NCBI GenBank assembly: GCA_020796225.1
Contig: CM036755.1
Span: forward strand, 16,307,317-16,371,316
Direction of reading: 5' to 3'
Length of the DNA stretch: 64,000 nt
Origin: Arion vulgaris
Lineage: Eukaryota > Mollusca > Gastropoda > Stylommatophora > Arionidae
Positions 58,701-64,000 of the stretch are shown piece after piece (the first letter of the stretch is position 1; each line of letters starts with the position of its first letter). Position numbers and translations under genes: made by a program. Under the pieces are notes generated by a model, which worked only from the letters and a program-made list of their open reading frames with translations, was not told where the DNA came from and searched no databases.

Positions 58701-60594
58701 TATAACCTGCTCTTGAATCAGTTCTAATTATGTAAACTCATTTCTAGTCAACTTTGAAAAAAAATAATTTTAACCTGCTCTTGAATCAGTTCTAATATAT
58801 GTAAAACTCATTTCTAGTACAACTTTGAACAAGAAATATTATAACCTGCTCTTGAATCAGTTCTAAAATATTAAACTCATTTCTAATACAACTTGAACAA
58901 AAATTATAACCTGCTCTTGAATCAGTTCTAATATATAAAACTCATTTTAAAATACAACTTTGAACAAGAAATATTATAACCTGCTCTTGAATCAGTTCTA
59001 ATATATTAAAACTCATTTCTAATTTCAACTTTGAAAAGAAATATTATAACCTCTCTGATCAGTTCTAATTAAAATAAACTCATTTTATAACTTTGAACAA
59101 ATATTATAACTCTCTTGAATCAGTTCTAATATATTAAAACTTTCATTTCTAATACAACTTTGAACAAAATATTATAACCTCTCTTGAATCAGTTCTAATA
59201 TTATAAACTCATTTCTAATACAACTTTGAACAAAAATTATAACCTGCTCTTGAATCAGTTCTAATATATGAAACTCATTTCTAAATTCAACTTTGAACAA
59301 AAATTATAACCTCTCTTGAATCAGTTCTAATATATGTAAAAACTCATTTCTAGTACAACTTTGAACAAAAATGTTATAATCTCTTGATCAGTTCTATGTA
59401 AAACTCATTTCTAAAATAGAAAACTTTAGAAAAAAAATATTTTACTCTCTTGAATCAGTTCTAAAATATGTAAAACTCATTTCTAGTACAACTTTGCAAA
59501 ATATTATAACTATCTTGAATCAGTTCTTATATGAAAACTCATTTCTTTAGTTTGACAGAAATATTATAATTCTTTAATCAGTTCAATATATGAAACTCAT
59601 TTCTAGTACAACTTTGAACAGAAATATTTTAACCTCTCTTGAATCAGTTCTAATATATGTAAAACTCATTTCTAATCAACTTTGAACAGAAATATTATAA
59701 CCCTCTTGAATCAGTTCTAAATATATGAAACTCATTTCTAATTTCAACTTTGAACAAGAAATTATAACCTGCTCTTGAATCCCGTTCTATTTTATGTATA
59801 ACTCATTTCTAATTTCAACTTTGAACAAAAATATTATAACCCTCTTGAATCAGTTCTAATATTGTAAAACTCATTTCTAAATACAACTTTGAACAGAAAT
59901 ATTTTAACCTCTCTTGAATCAGTTCTAATATATTGTAAAACTCATTTCTAATACAACTTTGAACAAAAATTTATAACCTGCTCTTGAATCAGTTCTAATA
60001 TATAAAACTCATTTCTAGTACAACTTTGAACAAAAAATATTATAACCTCTCTTGAATCAGTTCTAAATATGTAAAAACTCATTTCTAGTACAACTTTGAA
60101 CAAAATATTATAACCTGCTCTTGAATCAGTTCTAATATGTAAAACTCATTTCTAGTTAACTTTGAACAAGAAATATTATAATACATCTTGAATCAGTTCT
60201 AAATATAGTAAAACTCATTTCTAGTACTTTGAACAGAAATATTATAACCTCTCTTGAATCAGTTCTAATATATGTAAAACTCATTTCTAGTACAACTTTG
60301 AACAGAAATTTTTAACCTGCTCTTGAATCAGTTCAATATATTAAAACTCATTTCTAGTACAACTTTGAACAAAATATTATAACCTGCTCTTGAATCAGTT
60401 CTATGTAAAACTCATTTCTAGTACACTTGAACAGAAAAATATTATATAATCTCTTAGATCAGTTCTATTGTATAAACTCATTTTTTATAACTTTGAACAA
60501 AAATATTAAACTCTTTGAAACAGTTCATATATAAACTCATTTTCTGTAAACCTTTGAACAAAAAATATTATAACCTTCTTGAATCAGTTCTATT
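34750..60594. repeat. 71-bp satellite array, about 26 kb, roughly 370 copies
   Basis: The most complete unit reads TATTATAACCTGCTCTTGAA, TCAGTTCTAATATATGTAAA, ACTCATTTCTAGTACAACTT, TGAACAAGAAA (71 bp). Copies are all in one orientation and fill nearly the whole intron. Variation is dominated by loss or gain of single bases at fixed places: CCTGCTC to CCTCTC, AGTACAAC to ATACAAC, ATGTAAAA to ATGAAAA or ATTAAAA, and ACAAGAAAT to ACAAAAAT. Miscalls such as ATCAGTTC to ATCCCGTTC recur. No other element interrupts it. Minus-strand open frames (ILELIQEQVIIF) are artefacts. Confidence 0.95.
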
Positions 60595-61446
60595 TTAACA
60601 AACAAACATATAAATCTGTTTATGATGGCTTGAGATAACTTTTCAAAATGAAAAATAATTTGCTAGACTAGTAGTTGATTTTCTCAAATTTATATCTCTT
60701 ATCTGTGTCCCGTATTTGAGAAGAAGCTTTTCTAGTTCTATTAGTTCTATGAAGAATACCTCTAGTTAGGATGAAATGTGAGGCAAGTAGGGTGGGTCCC
60801 CCATTTTTTTATCCAACATGTAGATGATTATATTATCAATGTTCCATCTATTATTATTTATTTTATCACTACCAACATTGTTTTGTGTTTTCGTGTCCCA
60901 TTTTGGTATATTTCTTATCACCATCATGTTTTTTGTTTTGTAGTTTGTATATCAAGTCAAAACAAATAAGTTTCATGTCTTAGAAATTTTTTATTTAATA
61001 ATGTTTGTTTAACAAATAATTGTTTCATTTTCTGGATATCAATGAATTATTTGTAGAAAAATACAGTTTAGTTAATTTTATTTCTATGTGGTACTTTTAT
61101 AAAAATCATTGATATATTTATTTCTTTTCTTTCAAATTAACTATTAATCAATAGCAGTAATAGTTTTAACATATTGTTCTTGTCTCAATTTTATCAATCT
61201 ATAGTCATTTTTGTTAGAACATATTCTTTATTATGTTTTCTCATTTTTTTTTGCATATATATATATATATATAACTGTATTGTCTTTTGAATGTCAGATT
61301 ATTTTGATTGATTGAATTTAGTGTATTATAGACCTGTGATTGAATGGGCTGAATGTTATGTACTGCGTGTCGCAAACAATCAACAGTTCATGTATATTTT
61401 ACTTTCTTCTGACTAACTTGTTCTTTTGTCATTTCTTGTCCTCCAG
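60595..61446. other. Intron 7, 3' end with a short (AT)n tract
   Basis: AT-rich unique sequence. An (AT)n run sits at about 61255-61273. It ends with CTTGTCCTCCAG, the exon 8 acceptor. No coding signal otherwise. Confidence 0.5.
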
Positions 61447-61551
61447 ATCACAGGCTCGAAGGCACCACCACTGAAACATCTGAAAGAGTGGTTGGATCAA
61501 AATTCAACATTTGATGTTGAACCAAAATGGGGAGATCTAGTCAGAGCAAAG
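61447..61551 (+). CDS. CHD7: CHD7/8/9-like exon 8 (second half of second BRK domain)
   Basis: The acceptor is TTCTTGTCCTCCAG ending at 61446 and the donor is AAG|GTATAG at 61552. The exon is 105 nt, phase 0 to 0, encoding ITGSKAPPLKHLKEWLDQNS and then TFDVEPKWGDLVRAK. Directly after GTGKK of exon 7 this gives GKK.TGSKAPPLK.L..WL..N..F.V.P.W.D.V, the second BRK domain as in CHD7-type proteins. The following FVPES-like segment of the family is not found before 64000, so the next exon lies beyond the window. Confidence 0.93.
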
Positions 61552-61782
61552 GTATAGTGTCCCTATGTATGTATATGTGTGGGTGAATTAGAGAAAGAAG
61601 TGGGGGTCTAAAATGTAGGACTAAACACCCCCACCCCTCACCTCCAGCTATTGCATGCTGTGTGATAACAAATGGTTATTTATAGTTAGTTTTGTGATTT
61701 CAGTAGTATATAACCAAGTCTCCCACTGTCATTTTCTGTTTTCTCACAATTTTGTATTTAAAATAACTGTTGTTGCTGTCTG

Positions 61783-61940
61783 TAGTACCACTTTTTAGGG
61801 TGATGTGGGACGAGAGTCTGAGGAATTGAATGGCTGCATTGTTAGTCGACGAAGCTGTTCGGTTAGGATTTTTCATTTATGCCCTCAACAGAAAAAATTC
61901 TTGGCCCTACCGTGAATTGAACTAAAGTTGGAGAAGGTGG
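61783..61940 (-). mobile_element. tRNA-like SINE, third family, copy 2 (partial)
   Basis: Shares with 29839-30045 the order GGAATTGAATGGC (or GGAATTTAATGGC), GGTTATGAATTTT-like GGTTAGGATTTTT, TTATGCCC, CAGAAAAAA, and a terminal GAATTGAAC B-box complement. The copy is cut off before the A-box end. Confidence 0.6.
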
Positions 61941-62059
61941 TCCACCTGTATTGCAAAGAACACTGATAATAAGGAAAGCAATACTTCATGCAAAAATCAA
62001 GTCAAAGGTGCTATACCAGACGGTATATATTCATAGCAGACAACCCAAGAAGAAGAACA

Positions 62060-62490
62060 AGATAATGCAATGTTTAATATAATGTCTCAGAAACGTGGAG
62101 AGTCACCAAGTTAAATACATATAAGATTCAGACCTTTGTAAGATGTCTTTAGCAGATTCTTAGACTGAGATGATATGATAGAGTTACAAACACAGACCTG
62201 TGGATAAGAACCGGACAGGAACCCATGATGACCCAGGTCAAGAGGAGAAAATGGTGATGAGCCGGCATACCCTACGGAATACACAGTTGAGTGTCACTAG
62301 ACAAACACTTGAGTGGAACCCGCAAGGAAAACGAGAGGATGCCATAAACAGACCTGGAGACGGAGTCTTGATGAACTTAAGAGTGCTTGACTATCATCCT
62401 AGGAGAACATAAAGAAAACAACCAGAAACCGAGAAGAGTGGCAAACAACTGTTGAGGCTCTATGCTCCATGAGTTGCAAAGAGGAATAAG
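62060..62490 (+). mobile_element. LINE C-terminal fragment (RTE/CR1-like)
   Basis: Plus-strand readable pieces in shifting frames are ETWRVTKLNTYKIQTF, DLWIRTGQEPMMTQVKRRKW (62192), then RQTLEWNPQGKRE (62310) and, near the end, EEWQTTVEALCSMSCKEE-like sequence. This is the common C-terminal tail of widespread invertebrate LINEs (GHTLRK...R.AL.WNPQGKR..GRP). It ends with a TAAGTAAGTAA-type tail at 62490. It is 5'-truncated and frameshifted. Confidence 0.78.
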
Positions 62491-62591
62491 TAAGTAATAT
62501 ATTTTTGTTATATTCTTTCCTTCAGAATACTATCTCCCCAAAATTCTTTGCACTCTTTTTTATTAACAACATGATATATCTCTCTCGTGTG

Positions 62592-62593
62592 TG

Positions 62594-62684
<91 letters not shown>
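62592..62684. repeat. (TA)n/(TG)n microsatellite
   Basis: TATATATA, then GTGTGTGTGTGT, then a long TATATA run to 62682. It is followed at once by CTAGCTGATGAACCCGGCTT, a GC-richer motif seen next to AT microsatellites in transposon ends of several invertebrates (from general knowledge, not checked). Confidence 0.9.
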
Positions 62685-62754
62685 TAGCTGATGAACCCGG
62701 CTTCGCACGGATGAAAGTTGTTAGTAATCCTTGATGAGGAATTGGTGAAGCTGT

Positions 62755-62995
62755 TCCAAGAGATGTCATCTTCTTCAGCGATTTCTGGTCATGCGCTTAA
62801 TTTACTGTGGACCACAAAATGGGCAGTCAGCTTCAGGTCTGTCAGGCTTCCCCAAAGCTTAGTTTTCAGGTCGACTGGGTGTGGTCCCATATTGCTTCTC
62901 AGCTCACGCAAGAGAGGACAGTCTTGCAGGATATGCTCTGGTGTCTGTTCTGCCTGTTGACACTGGCAGAAAGCTTTTCAACTTATTCCTAGTTT
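62755..62995 (-). mobile_element. LINE 3' end fragment, copy 3
   Basis: On the minus strand this is the clearest copy: CQCQQAEQTPEHILQDCPLL followed by RELRSNMGPHPVDLKTKLWG, then SLTDLKLTAHFVVHSKL. It is open over about 75 codons. The C.C...E.TPEH.L..C pattern is the zinc-knuckle-like end of Jockey/R1-type LINE ORF2 proteins. The fragment is too short to assign the clade. Confidence 0.8.
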
Positions 62996-63255
62996 TCTTA
63001 GGCGGCATTGTATATAATATTTTAACAATATCAATAGAAAAGGACCTGCGGATTTTTGACAAAACAGAATAAGTATTAAACAATTTAATGGAAAGTTAAC
63101 ACATAAAAACGTTAGCACACAGATTGAGCTTGGACCATTGAAAGTTTCTGCTGTCGAACAATCAGTTTAGCGCAGGAAATACGAAGCGTATCTTATGGTA
63201 ATTACCCTTCTTCAACGGTAGAAAAATATATTTGGTAGATGTCACAGGGTGCCTA

Positions 63256-63502
63256 CCACTCTCCTTCTTCTTCTTTGCGTTCGTTCTTTACGAACAATTT
63301 TAATCACTCTTTGTGATATGTTTGATCTTTGCCAAGAACGTGATACGTTGCACATTGGTTTGGTAGGCCCCTAAACGCATAGACTTCTACGTTTAGGACA
63401 CATGCATCCGATTTCAGCCAAACCTCCTTAGTTGCCTCTTACGACATGCATGGCAGGTAACAGTGGTTCTATTCTTTACACCCCAAATTTGGGCCCGTAA
63501 CC
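63256..63502 (-). repeat. Dispersed repeat, copy B (inverted relative to 7540)
   Basis: The reverse complement matches 7540-7790 almost end to end, including GGGCCCAAATTTGGGGT, TTTGGCTGAAATCGGATGCA and TAGGGGCCTACCAAACCAAT. The copies stand about 55.7 kb apart in opposite orientation. Confidence 0.78.
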
Positions 63503-64000
63503 GCTCGGCGCAGTGACTACCACTATCGGAACCTAAAAATTTTAAGTGGGATAAGACATCAGTTTGGATTTTTTTTTTTTTAAATGAATATTGACCCGAT
63601 TTCGAGTCAATATTCTAAATTTTACAGTTTGCTCAAACCAAAGCAGACGATAAAATGCAATTTTTATAGCGTAGTTAGAAACAACAAATTCAGGGACGCA
63701 ATCCATGCCTATGTTGCATCTAGCTATTTGTGGATCAATCCCTTTACTTCACCCTCATGGTGTCGAAATATGTTGGATAGGAGATCAAGAAACGATTAAA
63801 TTTAATTGTAAAGCTAATATTGATCCGATTTCGACAGTTTCTTTAGCTAATCTTAACTTTTAAAGATAACATTTTGCAGAAAAAATGGTGAATGTTGGAT
63901 GTAAACTGAAGCTTTCTATAAGAGGGCATACATCCCGACAGTCAGCTTTATAAATAGAGATATGCGCGCACACACACTGATCTGTGTGCTTAGAAGTTGA
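63503..64000. other. Intron 8, end of window, no gene recognised
   Basis: TATTGACCCGATTTCGAGTC followed by AATA at about 63587 can form a short hairpin (TATTGAC/GTCAATA), and ATTGATCCGATTTCGAC recurs at about 63818. A 71-codon open frame at 63584-63799 has no recognisable similarity. Possibly TE-derived. Confidence 0.35.

Larger units (their letters stand above)
85..61551 (+). other. CHD7: CHD7/8/9 (kismet-type) chromatin remodeller gene, internal part, 8 exons
   Basis: Eight exons, each bounded by AG and GT, join without a stop: 85-375, 2181-2259, 11502-11683, 18590-18667, 23864-23999, 26004-26320, 32334-32450 and 61447-61551. Their sum is 1305 nt (435 codons), and all junction phases agree (0, 1, 0, 0, 1, 0, 0). 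The product has a DGLK motif followed by a basic GRGRRRK stretch, a second RKRRGRKRR cluster, and two BRK domains, an order known from the CHD6-9/kismet subfamily of ATP-dependent nucleosome remodellers. The catalytic domains are not in the window and should lie 5' of it; the C-terminus lies 3'. Protostomes usually have one gene of this subfamily, so the vertebrate-style symbol is only a family label. Introns reach 29 kb and are filled with tandem repeats and transposons. Confidence 0.88.

Noticed and set aside
34750..60594. CRISPR-like array (regular repeats with variable parts)
   Set aside because: Units are contiguous with no unique spacers, the DNA is eukaryotic, and no cas genes exist. 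It is a satellite.
63584..63799. 71-codon frame as another host exon
   Set aside because: It has no similarity to the expected segment after the second BRK domain and no fitting splice sites.

Overview
This window is animal nuclear DNA: an AT-rich, intron-dominated stretch of one host gene. Eight short plus-strand exons spread over 61 kb join in a single frame (1305 nt, 435 codons). They encode part of the C-terminal half of a CHD7/8/9 (kismet-type) chromatin remodeller, including two BRK domains. The chromodomains, SNF2 ATPase and SANT/SLIDE region would lie upstream of position 1, and the C-terminus downstream of 64000. There is no sign of bacterial, viral or organellar sequence. The mix of LINE classes, tRNA-type SINEs and TTAA, hAT and mariner elements points to an invertebrate, perhaps a lophotrochozoan such as a mollusc. 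That placement is inference.

Layout: exon 1 (85-375); an intron with a hAT MITE and a 36-bp minisatellite; exon 2 (2181-2259); an intron with a 4.5-kb 37-bp array of higher-order structure, a mariner remnant, a tandemly duplicated splice-acceptor block, a SINE, and a minus-strand LINE that carries a mariner; exon 3 (11502-11683); an intron with a piggyBac-like element, an RNase H-bearing LINE and an unidentified GC-rich block; exon 4 (18590-18667); an intron with a TTAA MITE, a hAT MITE inside a 3.8-kb array of 61-67-bp units, and a LINE tail; exon 5 (23864-23999); an intron with a SINE and a 54-bp array; exon 6 (26004-26320, first BRK); an intron with LINE and SINE remnants and a 1.9-kb 72-bp array; exon 7 (32334-32450, first half of second BRK); a 29-kb intron made almost entirely of tandem repeats, chiefly about 26 kb of a 71-bp satellite; exon 8 (61447-61551, second half of second BRK); then intron with TE debris to the end.

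The only host gene I can support is this CHD-family gene. All other coding signals are decayed transposable elements. The long open frames over the minisatellites arise because the unit length is a multiple of three. The most notable points are the private minisatellite in nearly every intron, the higher-order repeat of about 770 bp, the duplicated acceptor with microhomology at its junction, the dated nesting of transposons, and the length-variable, G-poor 71-bp satellite, which may partly be unpolished long-read consensus. I found no convincing new biological system.
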